DNA from: [Flexibacter] sp. ATCC 35103
GTDB lineage: Bacteria; Bacteroidota; Bacteroidia; Flavobacteriales; Flavobacteriaceae
Assembly (NCBI RefSeq): GCF_001975985.1
Contig: NZ_MTQF01000003.1
Location: 828,445 to 892,444 of the forward strand
Direction of reading: 5' to 3'
DNA: 64,000 bases
The first letter of the stretch is position 1. Every line of letters starts with the position of its first letter. Below are positions 53,647-62,175 of this stretch, one piece after another. The notes beneath the pieces are model-generated. The model did no database searches. It saw only the letters and a program-made list of their open reading frames with translations, and was not told the origin of the DNA. Made by a program: the position numbers and the translations under genes.

Positions 53647-54471
53647 ATGGCAAACGTTAAAGTTAAAAAAGAAAGCACTTCAAATGGAGGAGGAATGATT
53701 ACAGGAATCATTATTGTTGCGTGTATCTTAGTTGGGGTGTTTATTTGGAAAGTAATCATGGGAGATGCTGCTAACTTCGAAGGAGGTAATCCAGAAACAG
53801 GTCATCCGATCAATACATTAGGACAGGTTTATAAAGGAGGTTTTATCGTACCAGTATTATTAGGTATGTTTTTAATGGTTGTTGTTTTTTCTATTGAAAG
53901 ATTTATCGTTATTGGTAAAGCAGCAGGAAAAGCTAACTTAGACAAGTTCATGAAAAGCGTTCAGGGAAATATTAAAGAAGGAAACATCGAGGCTGCAATC
54001 GCTTCATGTGACAAACAACAAGGTTCAGTTGCAAATGCAATTAAATCTGCTTTGATTAAATACCAAGACGTTAAAAAAGAAGGATTCAACAGTGAGGAAG
54101 CTGCAGAAGTAATCCACAAAGAAATTGAAGAGGCAACTTCATTAGAAATGCCAATGTTAGAAAAAAACATGACTATTATCTCTACTTTAGTATCTTTAGG
54201 TACATTAGGAGGATTATTAGGAACAGTATCAGGTATGATTAAAGCGTTTGGTGCGTTAGCTTCTGCTGGAACTCCAGACCAGGCTGCTCTTGCAACAGGT
54301 ATTTCTGAGGCACTTATCAACACTGCAACAGGTATCTCTACTTCAATCTTAGCGATCGTTTCTTATAACTTCTTTACTGCTAAAATTGATGATTTAACTT
54401 ACTCTATCGATGAGGCGGGTACTACAATTGTAAACACTTACAGAAGATTCAGAGGAAGTTTGAAACAATAA
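53647..54471 (+). CDS. exbB: ExbB/TolQ/MotA-family proton channel protein
   Basis: This 274-residue inner-membrane protein has three hydrophobic segments: about 17-38, 66-92 (PVLLGMFLMVVVFSIERFIVI) and a long one at about 175-240 with LGTLGGLLGTVSGMIKAFGALA...ALATGISEALINTATGISTSILAIV, the conserved ExbB pore motif. It forms the proton channel that energises TonB with ExbD. First gene of the operon exbB-exbD-exbD-tonB. Confidence 0.92.
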   Translation: MANVKVKKESTSNGGGMITGIIIVACILVGVFIWKVIMGDAANFEGGNPETGHPINTLGQVYKGGFIVPVLLGMFLMVVVFSIERFIVIGKAAGKANLDKFMKSVQGNIKEGNIEAAIASCDKQQGSVANAIKSALIKYQDVKKEGFNSEEAAEVIHKEIEEATSLEMPMLEKNMTIISTLVSLGTLGGLLGTVSGMIKAFGALASAGTPDQAALATGISEALINTATGISTSILAIVSYNFFTAKIDDLTYSIDEAGTTIVNTYRRFRGSLKQ

Positions 54472-54527
54472 TTAATTTTTGATTATTAATAATTACAATT
54501 AATTATATCAAATTAAAATAAAAGATA

Positions 54528-55154
54528 ATGGCTAAAATAAAAATGAAAAAAAAGTCAACATCGACAGATATGACTGCCATGTGTGATGTTGCGTTCCTTT
54601 TGCTTACGTTCTTTATTTTGACCGCTACTGCTAAAGTGCCTGAAGCACTTCCTGTAGATATGCCTTCATCTGTTGCTCAAACTAAATTGCCGGATTCTGA
54701 TCTAGCAATTATTACAATAGGAACAGGAAAAGATGGAAAAAGCAAAGTGTTTTTTGACATTAAAGGAAGAGAGATTCGTAAAAGAACTCTTGAAGGAATG
54801 GGTGCAAAATTCGGTGTGACTTTTTCAGAAGATGATAAAACTAAATTTGCTTTAATGGATGACTTCGGTGTGCCAATAACAAATTTGAAGCAAATCATTG
54901 ACATGAAAGCGGCTGACAGAACTAAAGCTGATCAACCTGGAATTCCAATCGATTCGTTAGACAATCAATTAAAAGAGTGGCTTTTAGTTTCAAGAAGAGC
55001 TGCGATTGATCTTGATGATAAAGAATTGCAAATTGCGATAAAAGGAGATGCTAAAGAACAATATCCACAAATCAAAAAGATAATGGATATTTTACAAGAT
55101 CAGAAAATCAATTCCTTTAACTTAGTTACAGGTACGAGAGGAAGAGACTTTTAA
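54528..55154 (+). CDS. exbD: ExbD/TolR-family biopolymer transport protein (first copy)
   Basis: This 208-residue protein has one N-terminal transmembrane helix with the proton-carrying Asp in MCDVAFLLLTFFILTATAK (about 17-36) and a periplasmic C-terminal domain. It is longer than E. coli ExbD (141 residues) because of a central insert (about 65-150) and resembles the extended ExbD seen in Bacteroidota. It follows exbB by 57 nt and precedes a second exbD by 20 nt. Confidence 0.9.
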   Translation: MAKIKMKKKSTSTDMTAMCDVAFLLLTFFILTATAKVPEALPVDMPSSVAQTKLPDSDLAIITIGTGKDGKSKVFFDIKGREIRKRTLEGMGAKFGVTFSEDDKTKFALMDDFGVPITNLKQIIDMKAADRTKADQPGIPIDSLDNQLKEWLLVSRRAAIDLDDKELQIAIKGDAKEQYPQIKKIMDILQDQKINSFNLVTGTRGRDF

Positions 55155-55173
55155 TTAAAAAATATACACTAAA

Positions 55174-55737
55174 ATGGCTGAATTAAATACCGGCGACGGT
55201 GGTGGCGGAAAAGGTGGTAAAGTAAGAAGTAAAAAGCAGAATTCTAAAGTCGATTTAACAGCGATGGTGGATTTAGCATTCTTATTGATCACATTCTTTA
55301 TGTTAACCACATCGTTGTCAAAACCTCAATCAATGGATTTGTCATTGCCAGATAAAGAAGATGATCCAACAAAGAAAGTTGATACGAAAGTAGATGAGAA
55401 TCGTACGATGACAGTTATGCTGGGTGGTGATAATAAAATGGTTTACTATATGGGATTGCTTGCAACTCCTAAAATTGGACCTAAAGATATCGCCTATGGT
55501 AAAGATGGAATTCGTAAAGAATTATTGACTCAGAAAAAAGCAGTTTTAGCTTATTCTACAGCTTTAGGGAAACCTAAAAATGGAATTATAGTTATTATTA
55601 AGCCAACTAAAAAATCAAATTATCGTAATTTGGTTGATATTTTGGATGAGATGGCTATTTCAGGTGTAGATACTTATGCTATTGTTCCTGAGTTTACTCC
55701 GGAAGAGACGAAATTAATAGATAAAAAACCAGAGTAA
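55174..55737 (+). CDS. exbD: ExbD/TolR-family biopolymer transport protein (second copy)
   Basis: This 187-residue paralogue of the preceding gene starts with a Gly/Lys-rich cytoplasmic segment (GDGGGGKGGKVRSKKQ), followed by the Asp-bearing helix VDLTAMVDLAFLLITFFMLTTS (about 26-47) and a periplasmic domain. The two ExbD proteins differ in length and sequence, so they may form mixed complexes with ExbB. The gene lies 30 nt before tonB. Confidence 0.9.
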   Translation: MAELNTGDGGGGKGGKVRSKKQNSKVDLTAMVDLAFLLITFFMLTTSLSKPQSMDLSLPDKEDDPTKKVDTKVDENRTMTVMLGGDNKMVYYMGLLATPKIGPKDIAYGKDGIRKELLTQKKAVLAYSTALGKPKNGIIVIIKPTKKSNYRNLVDILDEMAISGVDTYAIVPEFTPEETKLIDKKPE

Positions 55738-55767
55738 TCTAGTTTTAATCCTTAATAATCAAGAAAA

Positions 55768-56568
55768 ATGAAATTAGATATAATTAAAAATCAATGGCTT
55801 GATATCGTATTCGAAGGACGTAATAAGATATATGGGGCATATGAATTAAGAAAATCAAATAATAAGACTACTGTAAAGGCTCTTATTATTGGTTCGCTTA
55901 TTTTCAGTGTTGCTGTTGCAGCTCCTCTTATTGCAAGCTTTTTACCAGATTCTGAAGAAGAAGTGGTAAATAACGATATTAAAATTGCTACAGTAAAATT
56001 ACCTCCTAAGAAAGAGGAAATTAAGCCAAATCAACCACCACCACCACCACCACCACCAAAAGTGGACCAGGTTAAGTTTGTGAAACCGGTAGTTGCTAAA
56101 GCAAATGAAGTTACTGAAGACCCACCAAAAATTGTGGATCTTAAAGATAAAAAAGTTGGTAACGAAACTATCAAAGGAGATCCGGATGCAGTTTTAACTG
56201 TTGATGAGCCAGTTGGTAAAGGACCAGTTACAGAGATCATTCAGGAAGATAACAATGTTTATAATACTGCAGGTATCGAAGTAAAACCAGATTTCCCTGG
56301 AGGTATTGAAAAGTTCTACAAATTCGTAGGAAATAATTACAAGACTCCGGAAGAAGAAGGTTTAAAAGGTAAAGTTTATGTTACTTTTGTAGTTGAAAAA
56401 GACGGTTCATTAACCGACATTAAAGTTTTAAGGGATATCGGTTACGGTACAGGAGCAGAAGCAATTCGTGTTCTTAAAAAATGTCCAAAATGGACTCCCG
56501 GCGAGCAAAATGGTAAAAAAGTTAGGGTTCTTTACTCGCTTCCTATTACTATTCAATCTGCAGAATAA
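55768..56568 (+). CDS. tonB: Energy transducer TonB
   Basis: This 266-residue protein has a cytoplasmic N-terminus with the Bacteroidota-type VFEGRNKIYGAYELR, a transmembrane helix (about 36-58), a proline-rich rod (PPPPPPPP at about 88-95) and a C-terminal TonB domain (about 190-262; FVVEKDGSLTDIKVLRDIGYGTGAEAIRVLKK...). It transmits proton energy to outer-membrane receptors. Its linker blocks DQVKFV (about 98) and ETIKGDPDAVLT (about 132) recur in reversed order in the VIT protein at 24.2-27.4 kb. Its TAA overlaps the next ATG. Confidence 0.94.
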   Translation: MKLDIIKNQWLDIVFEGRNKIYGAYELRKSNNKTTVKALIIGSLIFSVAVAAPLIASFLPDSEEEVVNNDIKIATVKLPPKKEEIKPNQPPPPPPPPKVDQVKFVKPVVAKANEVTEDPPKIVDLKDKKVGNETIKGDPDAVLTVDEPVGKGPVTEIIQEDNNVYNTAGIEVKPDFPGGIEKFYKFVGNNYKTPEEEGLKGKVYVTFVVEKDGSLTDIKVLRDIGYGTGAEAIRVLKKCPKWTPGEQNGKKVRVLYSLPITIQSAE

Positions 56569-56798
56569 TGTTAAAAGATAAGCTTAATAATATTCAGAAG
56601 AAATCGCTCAAAGAGCGATTTCTTCTTGTTTTAGGAATAATGTTTTTTTTGATATATCTTGTACTGGGTTTAATGATTATGTTCTGGGAAAAACTTCCAT
56701 TAGATATGGAGCCTAAATACAGATATGCTTTTGGCGGATTATTGATCGTATACTCAGCAATTCGTTTTTTAAGATTAATTAATTCAAATGCAGAATAA
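56568..56798 (+). CDS. Small membrane protein of the tonB operon
   Basis: This 76-residue protein has two hydrophobic segments (about 21-40 and 50-66), with lysine-rich flanks and an N-terminal KDKLNNIQKKSLKERF. It overlaps tonB by one base (TAATG) and is 2 nt from the next gene, so it is clearly part of the operon. The family is not recognised by me. It could assist the ExbB/ExbD/TonB complex or the following lipoprotein, which is inference from position. Confidence 0.75.
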   Translation: MLKDKLNNIQKKSLKERFLLVLGIMFFLIYLVLGLMIMFWEKLPLDMEPKYRYAFGGLLIVYSAIRFLRLINSNAE

Positions 56799-56800
56799 TT

Positions 56801-57724
56801 ATGTTGAAATATGGTAAAATTGTAGCTTTCATAGTTTTTGTTTTTTTGTTTGCCATGTGCAACCAAAAAAGTAAAAATGAAGCTGATAATGAAACAATTT
56901 TAAAGGGATCAATAGACATTACTGTAGATGAAACAGTAAAGCCCATCGTAGAAGATATGGTGGCTGTTTTTGAAGGAACTTATTATGATGCAAAGATTTC
57001 TATAAAACCCAAATCTGAAGCGGAACTTATAAACGATTTGTTAAATCAAAAAGCAAAAGTTGCTGTTACAACCAGAGATTTGACTCAGGAAGAAAAAGCC
57101 AGATTCGAAAAAAGTAAAATCAATCCCAGAGTTACACTTTTTGCTAAAGATGCAATTGCTTTTGTTACTAATAAAGGCAATAATGATACATTAATTGCGT
57201 TGAAAACGGTAATTGATTTTATGCAAGGTAAATCAGATTCCGGAATAAAAGGTCTTGTGTTTGATAATCCAAATTCTAGTACGGTCCGATACATGAAGGA
57301 ATTGGCTAAAGTGAAAGATATTCCTTCAAAAAATGTATTTTCTTTTAAAACTAATGACGAAGTTATTAAATTCGTTTCAGAGAATGACGGTATGATTGGT
57401 GTAGTAGGAGTAAACTGGCTTTATCAGCCATCTCCAAACATGCTCGATATTATAAAAAAAATAAACGTCATGAGCGTTAAGGGGCTAAATGATGATAAAT
57501 ATTACGATCCGACCCAAAATGATCTTGGAGAAATGAAATATCCTTTGGCACGTGATTTGTTTATTATAAATTGTCAGGGATATACTGGCTTAGGAATGGG
57601 CTTGGCTTCATTTATATCTGGTGACATTGGTCAGCGTATTGTTTTAAAATCAGGTTTATTGCCTATTAGAACTCCGGGAAGAAAGCTTAAAATTAGAAGT
57701 CAAATTATAAACGATAAAGAATAA
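56801..57724 (+). CDS. PstS-like phosphate-binding-type lipoprotein
   Basis: This 307-residue protein has a lipoprotein signal: hydrophobic 7-19, then Cys20 in LFAMC. The mature part follows the two-lobe periplasmic-binding-protein plan of the PstS/PBP-like family (KGSIDITVDETVKPIVEDMVAVFEGTY; NPNSSTVRYMKEL; the ending GLASFISGDIGQRIVLKSGLLPIR). No PstA/B/C genes are near, so it is not obviously an ABC transporter component. Its place within the tonB operon suggests a different, envelope-linked role. Confidence 0.8.
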   Translation: MLKYGKIVAFIVFVFLFAMCNQKSKNEADNETILKGSIDITVDETVKPIVEDMVAVFEGTYYDAKISIKPKSEAELINDLLNQKAKVAVTTRDLTQEEKARFEKSKINPRVTLFAKDAIAFVTNKGNNDTLIALKTVIDFMQGKSDSGIKGLVFDNPNSSTVRYMKELAKVKDIPSKNVFSFKTNDEVIKFVSENDGMIGVVGVNWLYQPSPNMLDIIKKINVMSVKGLNDDKYYDPTQNDLGEMKYPLARDLFIINCQGYTGLGMGLASFISGDIGQRIVLKSGLLPIRTPGRKLKIRSQIINDKE

Positions 57725-57740
57725 ATTAATTACAATTAAG

Positions 57741-59408
57741 ATGAATAAATTTAAAATTTTTAGTCTTGCCTTAGTTGCTTCAGCTACTGTTGCAAAAGCG
57801 CAAGATATCAAAGAAGCTAAAAAAGCAATCGATGCTGAACAATTTCAAAAAGCAAAATCTTTGCTTAAATCAATCATCAAAGCAAAACCTTCTGATGGAG
57901 AAGCAAATTTTGTTTTAGGTAATGTATATTTAAATCAATCTATTGTTGATTCAGCTAAAATTTATTACTCAAACGGATTGCAGGCATCAGATAAAAAGAA
58001 CTTAAATTATATTGGGTTAGGTCAAATAGATCTTGATAGCAAGAATGCTACTGCGGCTCAGGCTAATTTTGGTTTGGCTACAAAAGATATGAAACGTAAA
58101 GATGTAGAGGAATTTATTTACATCGGTAGAGCATATATTAACTCAACAAGTCCGGATTATACAAATGCAGTTGCTGTTTTAAAACGTGCCTTGTTAATTG
58201 AGCCTCAAAATGCAACTGCACTTTTGACAATTGGAGATGCTTATTATGGAGCAAACAATCAAAATGATGCTTACAAAGCTTACCGTGATGCATTTACTGC
58301 AGATCCAACACTTTTAAGAGCAAAAATGCAATTAGGAGTTTTATTAAAAGGTGCTAAATCTTATGAAGAAGCAATTAAATCTTTTAATGAAGTTATCGCA
58401 TTAAATCCTAATTATGGTCCTGTTTACAGAGAATTGGCTGAAACATATTACAAATGGGGAAGAAACAAAACATCTACCGCTAAAGTTAATATGCAAAATG
58501 CAATTACAAACTACGAAAAATACCTAAGTCTTACAGATTACTCTTTAGATTCTAAAATGCGTCATGCAGATTTCTTAATCTTAGTAAAAGATTATAAAAC
58601 TCTTGAGACTGTAGCAAACAAAATGATAGCTGAAGATAAAGTTAATCCTAGAATTTTTAGATATTTAGGATATGCTGCTTATGAAAACGGAAACGTTGAT
58701 GTAGCAATTAAATCTATTGAAGATTTTATTAAAGTACCTTCAAATAAAGTAATTGGTAGAGATTATTTATATTTAGGTTTATCTAAAATTAAAAAAGGAA
58801 CCAATGCTGAAGGAGTTGTAGATCAGGCTGCTTTTGATGCAGGTGTTGCAGATATTAAAAAAGCTATTGAATTAGAGCCTTTAGTAGTAGAAGAACTTGC
58901 TGATTTTGGAAAAGCTTTGTTTGGTAAAAAACAATATATTCAGGCAGCTTCTATCTTTGAACTTGGTGCTAGTAATGCAGAATCTAAAAATTATCTTGAT
59001 GATTTAGTTTATTATGGTATTTCAGTTTATTACGGTAACGCTGGTAAAACTGCAGAAACTCGTGATACAGCTGCATTGCAAAAAGCGGATGCTACTTTTG
59101 ATAAAGTTTTAACGGCTTCTCCTACTTATGATGAAGCGTATTTATACAAAGGAAGAATCAACAGTTTATTAGACAAAGATGATTTGATTATAAAAAACTA
59201 TAATGAGTATTTGACTAAAACTACAGCTAAAGGTGCTGAAGAATTAGCGAAACCTGCTACTGTTAAAAAAGTTATTGAATCTTACAATGCAATTGGTGCT
59301 GCTTATGCAAATACTGACAAAGCAAAAGCAATTGAGTATTTCAACAAAACTTTAGTTTTAGATCCTGCAAATACATATGCTGCACAATCTGTAAAAGCTT
59401 TAAAATAA
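57741..59408 (+). CDS. Tetratricopeptide-repeat envelope protein
   Basis: This 555-residue precursor has a signal peptide (about 1-21, ending AKAQ). The rest consists of tandem TPR units (for example ALLTIGDAYYGANNQNDAYKAYRDAF, YEEAIKSFNEVIALNPNYGPVYRELAETYYKWG and the C-terminal AKAIEYFNKTLVLDPAN), mostly helical and of about 34 residues each. It is the last gene of the exbB-tonB operon and ends at a strong terminator. It is a likely scaffold for protein-protein contacts in the periplasm. Confidence 0.88.
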   Translation: MNKFKIFSLALVASATVAKAQDIKEAKKAIDAEQFQKAKSLLKSIIKAKPSDGEANFVLGNVYLNQSIVDSAKIYYSNGLQASDKKNLNYIGLGQIDLDSKNATAAQANFGLATKDMKRKDVEEFIYIGRAYINSTSPDYTNAVAVLKRALLIEPQNATALLTIGDAYYGANNQNDAYKAYRDAFTADPTLLRAKMQLGVLLKGAKSYEEAIKSFNEVIALNPNYGPVYRELAETYYKWGRNKTSTAKVNMQNAITNYEKYLSLTDYSLDSKMRHADFLILVKDYKTLETVANKMIAEDKVNPRIFRYLGYAAYENGNVDVAIKSIEDFIKVPSNKVIGRDYLYLGLSKIKKGTNAEGVVDQAAFDAGVADIKKAIELEPLVVEELADFGKALFGKKQYIQAASIFELGASNAESKNYLDDLVYYGISVYYGNAGKTAETRDTAALQKADATFDKVLTASPTYDEAYLYKGRINSLLDKDDLIIKNYNEYLTKTTAKGAEELAKPATVKKVIESYNAIGAAYANTDKAKAIEYFNKTLVLDPANTYAAQSVKALK

Positions 59409-59431
59409 TGTAAGATCTTTTATTAAATATA

Positions 59432-59466
59432 AAACCGATAGTTCAAAGAACTATCGGTTTTTTTTG
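59432..59466 (+). terminator. Terminator of the exbB-tonB operon
   Basis: A perfect 13-bp stem, AAACCGATAGTTC/GAACTATCGGTTT, with a 3-nt loop is followed by TTTTT. Its T run also supplies the -33 element of the queE promoter. Confidence 0.9.
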
Positions 59467-59491
59467 TTCCGTATTTAATTGACTATCTTTG
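59464..59491 (+). promoter_or_regulatory. Promoter of queE
   Basis: TTG (59464-59466), N17, TATCTTTG (59484-59491) is a very good Bacteroidota -33/-7 match, 17 nt upstream of the ATG at 59509. It overlaps the preceding terminator's T run. Confidence 0.75.
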
Positions 59492-59508
59492 CACTTTAAA
59501 TTGAAATA

Positions 59509-60141
59509 ATGTTATCAAAAGAAATACAATTAGAAGTAAATAAAGGAGCTATGTTGCCTTTGATGGAAGAATTTTACACCATTCAGGGAGAAGGTTTTCA
59601 TACAGGAACTGCGGCTTACTTTATACGAATTGGAGGTTGCGATGTTGGTTGTCACTGGTGTGATGTGAAGGAGAGCTGGAATGCAGAATTACATCCGCCA
59701 ACGAGTGTTGATTTAATTGTAAATAATGCAGCAACCCACGCAGATACTGTTGTCATTACTGGTGGAGAGCCTTTGACTTGGGACATGACTTTATTGACTC
59801 AGGAACTAAAAAACAGAAATCTAAAAGTTCATATTGAAACTTCCGGAGCATATCCATTAACAGGAAGTTGGGATTGGATTTGTCTTTCTCCTAAAAAGAA
59901 TAAATTGCCAACCCAAACCGTTTATGATAATGCACATGAATTAAAAGTGATTATTTATAATAAACATGATTTTATTTTTGCCGAAGAGCAAGCAGAATTG
60001 GTAAATGGGAACGCAATTTTGTTTCTACAGCCTGAATGGAGTAAAAAAGAAGAAATGACACCGTTAATTGTTGATTATGTGATGAACAATCCAAAATGGA
60101 GAGTTTCACTTCAAACGCATAAATATTTAAATATTCCTTAA
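59509..60141 (+). CDS. queE: 7-carboxy-7-deazaguanine synthase
   Basis: This radical-SAM enzyme of queuosine and 7-deazaguanine synthesis converts 6-carboxy-tetrahydropterin to 7-carboxy-7-deazaguanine. It has 210 residues. The cluster motif is Cys44-x3-Cys48-x2-Cys51 in CDVGCHWC, in the QueE arrangement. Supporting features are EEFYTIQGEGFHTGTAAYFIR at the N-terminus and VVITGGEPLTW. It shares the queuosine pathway with queA at 35.2 kb. Monocistronic. Confidence 0.95.
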   Translation: MLSKEIQLEVNKGAMLPLMEEFYTIQGEGFHTGTAAYFIRIGGCDVGCHWCDVKESWNAELHPPTSVDLIVNNAATHADTVVITGGEPLTWDMTLLTQELKNRNLKVHIETSGAYPLTGSWDWICLSPKKNKLPTQTVYDNAHELKVIIYNKHDFIFAEEQAELVNGNAILFLQPEWSKKEEMTPLIVDYVMNNPKWRVSLQTHKYLNIP

Positions 60142-60149
60142 TTGCTATA

Positions 60150-60181
60150 AAAAAATCTCTTCGTTTGAAGAGATTTTTTGT
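60150..60181. terminator. Bidirectional terminator after queE
   Basis: A 13-bp stem, AAAAAATCTCTTC/GAAGAGATTTTTT, with a 4-nt loop lies between convergent genes. Confidence 0.85.
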
Positions 60182-60224
60182 TTGTGGTAAATAATACACA
60201 GTGTATAAAAAAGAAACATTTATT

Positions 60225-60770
60225 TTATTTCCAGTTTTTATATTTTTTTAAAGTAGTAATATGTGCTAAATGGTGATTTCCATGCCAGGCATAGGTTGCT
60301 ATTAATTGTTTTATTTTATATTCTGAATTATTTTCAGGATGAATAAAAGATTTTTCTAGATTTTCATTGGATAAATTTCTCATAATATAAGCCAGTCTAA
60401 AATGTAAACCTTCCAGTAATGTTAATGTTGGTTGAATTGGCATGTTCAGATTATCGGGTAACTCAGACCATAGAGTTTCATCATATGGTTTTATTACCGG
60501 ATTGTTCTCTGTCAAAGCCCATTTTATTCTAATGTAGCAATTCATATGGCTTTCGGCGCAATGATGAATAACCTGTCGAACAGTCCATCCATCTGGACGA
60601 TATGGTGTGTTTAATTGTTCATCAGTTAAATGAATAGTTTCTTGTTTTAATCTTTTGGGAAAAGATTCAATCTCGCGAATTTTGTCTGAAATATATTCCA
60701 GGCTATATTCCTTCGGAAATTCAAATTTTCCTATTGGATACTTCAATTTTTCTAAATCTGATGCTTCCAT
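60225..60770 (-). CDS. DinB-superfamily metal-dependent protein (YfiT/BstA-like)
   Basis: This 181-residue four-helix-bundle protein carries the DinB/YfiT metal-site pattern: a His in VRQVIHHCAESH (about 66-77) and paired histidines in YAWHGNHHLAHI (about 160-171). Its start (LKYPIGKFEFPKEY) is typical of YfiT-like putative metal-dependent hydrolases and bacillithiol transferases. The thiol substrate or reaction is not known here. It is 16 nt from the methyltransferase on the same strand, so the pair may be an operon. Confidence 0.85.
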   Translation of the reverse strand: MEASDLEKLKYPIGKFEFPKEYSLEYISDKIREIESFPKRLKQETIHLTDEQLNTPYRPDGWTVRQVIHHCAESHMNCYIRIKWALTENNPVIKPYDETLWSELPDNLNMPIQPTLTLLEGLHFRLAYIMRNLSNENLEKSFIHPENNSEYKIKQLIATYAWHGNHHLAHITTLKKYKNWK

Positions 60771-60786
60771 GGTTGGTAAGTGTTAT

Positions 60787-61494
60787 TTAAATCGAAAGTT
60801 TGGCTAAATAATCATAATGTTCACCTTCTAAAACCAGCTCGCATTTTAGCCCGTTTGCAATAGCAGCATTCTGAAGTGTGTTGTAATCCAGATATAACCA
60901 ATCAAAAGGTTCTTCTTTTTCTCCTTTGTAAGAAATATTAAAAACAAGTTCGCCATAATAATCATTGTTAGACGGAATCCATTTTCCGCCATCTTCATCT
61001 TCATCAAACATATAAATAATGTCAGAACTATCTAATAAGATTTGTCCTCCTGGATTCAAAAGAGATTTTAGTTTAGATAAAAATTTATTACAATTTTCCA
61101 GTTTGCCAAAAATACCAACACCATTCATTAGTAAAATTATGGTATCGAATTTTTCTCCTTCAAAATCTAGTATATTTTGAACTTTTGCATTCTTCACGCC
61201 ACGAAGTTTACACGTCTCAATTGCTTTTTCTGAAATATCGATTGATGTAACCTCTATATTGCGATCATTTTGCAATGACAAACTATGACTTCCGGCACCA
61301 CATCCAACATCTAATGTTTTTCCAAAAGTCAGTTGCAGTGCTTTTTGTTCCAACTTTGGCATTTCATTGTAAGAGCGAAACAAATAATCTACGCTCATTT
61401 CGTCTTCTTCGGAAATTGTTGTTTCTGTAATGATGTCTTCCGGCGAATTATTAGTTTGAAAGTCAAACATCGCCTTTCCAAATAGATCTTTCAT
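60787..61494 (-). CDS. Class I SAM-dependent methyltransferase
   Basis: This 235-residue protein has the Rossmann SAM-binding motif I in LDVGCGAGSHSLSL (about 56-69). The post-I acidic residue is in VTSIDISEKAI, and motifs DFEGEKFDTIILLMNGVGIFGKL and LLNPGGQILLDSSD follow. The substrate is unknown. Its start codon is near the divergent cysteine-cluster gene, with a 74-nt shared upstream region. Confidence 0.85.
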   Translation of the reverse strand: MKDLFGKAMFDFQTNNSPEDIITETTISEEDEMSVDYLFRSYNEMPKLEQKALQLTFGKTLDVGCGAGSHSLSLQNDRNIEVTSIDISEKAIETCKLRGVKNAKVQNILDFEGEKFDTIILLMNGVGIFGKLENCNKFLSKLKSLLNPGGQILLDSSDIIYMFDEDEDGGKWIPSNNDYYGELVFNISYKGEKEEPFDWLYLDYNTLQNAAIANGLKCELVLEGEHYDYLAKLSI

Positions 61495-61537
61495 TGTATT
61501 TTATTTCAAAGTTTAGGGTTTCAAGTTTAAAGTTGTT

Positions 61538-61545
61538 TAATTTTG
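61538..61545 (+). promoter_or_regulatory. -7 element of the cysteine-cluster gene
   Basis: TAATTTTG matches TAnnTTTG and is located 23 nt before the TTG start at 61569. No in-frame ATG exists between it and codon 38, and an in-frame TAA lies at 61557. Confidence 0.55.
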
Positions 61546-61568
61546 CAGATCAACTTTAAAAAGTAAAC

Positions 61569-62063
61569 TTGAAACAAATTTTAAATAACTTAGATAAGTT
61601 AGCCAAAGATAAGCATATCGAAAACAAAAAGTATTTTGATAAGCTGAAAAAAAAACAGCCTAAAAATTTAGACTATATCATGCAGGATTTGCATGACGCC
61701 GAGTTTAAGAAAACAGATTGTTTAAAATGTGCTAATTGTTGTAAAACAACCGGGCCTTTATTTACTTTGGCAGATATTGAAAGGATCTCAAAATCTTTCA
61801 GGCAAAAACCACAACAATTCATCGACCAATATCTGCGAATTGATGAGGATAAAGATTATGTTTTAAAAAGTGTTCCGTGCACTTTTCTTGATAACGAGAA
61901 TTATTGTATGATTTATGATGTTCGTCCAAAAGCCTGCAGAGAGTTTCCGCATACTGATCGTAAAAAGTTTAATCAAATTACCGATCTTACCTTAAAAAAT
62001 GTTGCTATTTGTCCTGCAGCATATAATATAGTAGAGGAAATGAAAAAGAAACTTCCGTTGTAA
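61569..62063 (+). CDS. YkgJ-family cysteine cluster protein (TTG start)
   Basis: This 164-residue protein carries the zinc/iron-chelating cysteine pattern DCLKCANCCKTTGPLF (about 51-66), then SVPCTFLDNENYCMIYDVRPKACREFP (about 99-125) and AICPAAYN. The start is TTG: an in-frame stop at 61557 and the promoter element at 61538 leave no ATG before the conserved region. It is probably metal- or Fe-S-binding, with unknown cellular role, and is similar in kind to the DUF3109 protein at 12121. Confidence 0.82.
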   Translation: MKQILNNLDKLAKDKHIENKKYFDKLKKKQPKNLDYIMQDLHDAEFKKTDCLKCANCCKTTGPLFTLADIERISKSFRQKPQQFIDQYLRIDEDKDYVLKSVPCTFLDNENYCMIYDVRPKACREFPHTDRKKFNQITDLTLKNVAICPAAYNIVEEMKKKLPL

Positions 62064-62175
62064 AACACTAAAATTATTGTAATTGTTTTTAGAAGCAATT
62101 TGGTTTCATTTTTAAAATGTAATTTTGATTCAGGTGAAACCATTCCAATATAATAATAAATAAAGAAACTAAAAT

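Noticed and set aside
56801..57724. High-affinity phosphate ABC transporter
   Set aside because: Only the binding-protein-like gene is present; no permease or ATPase genes flank it.
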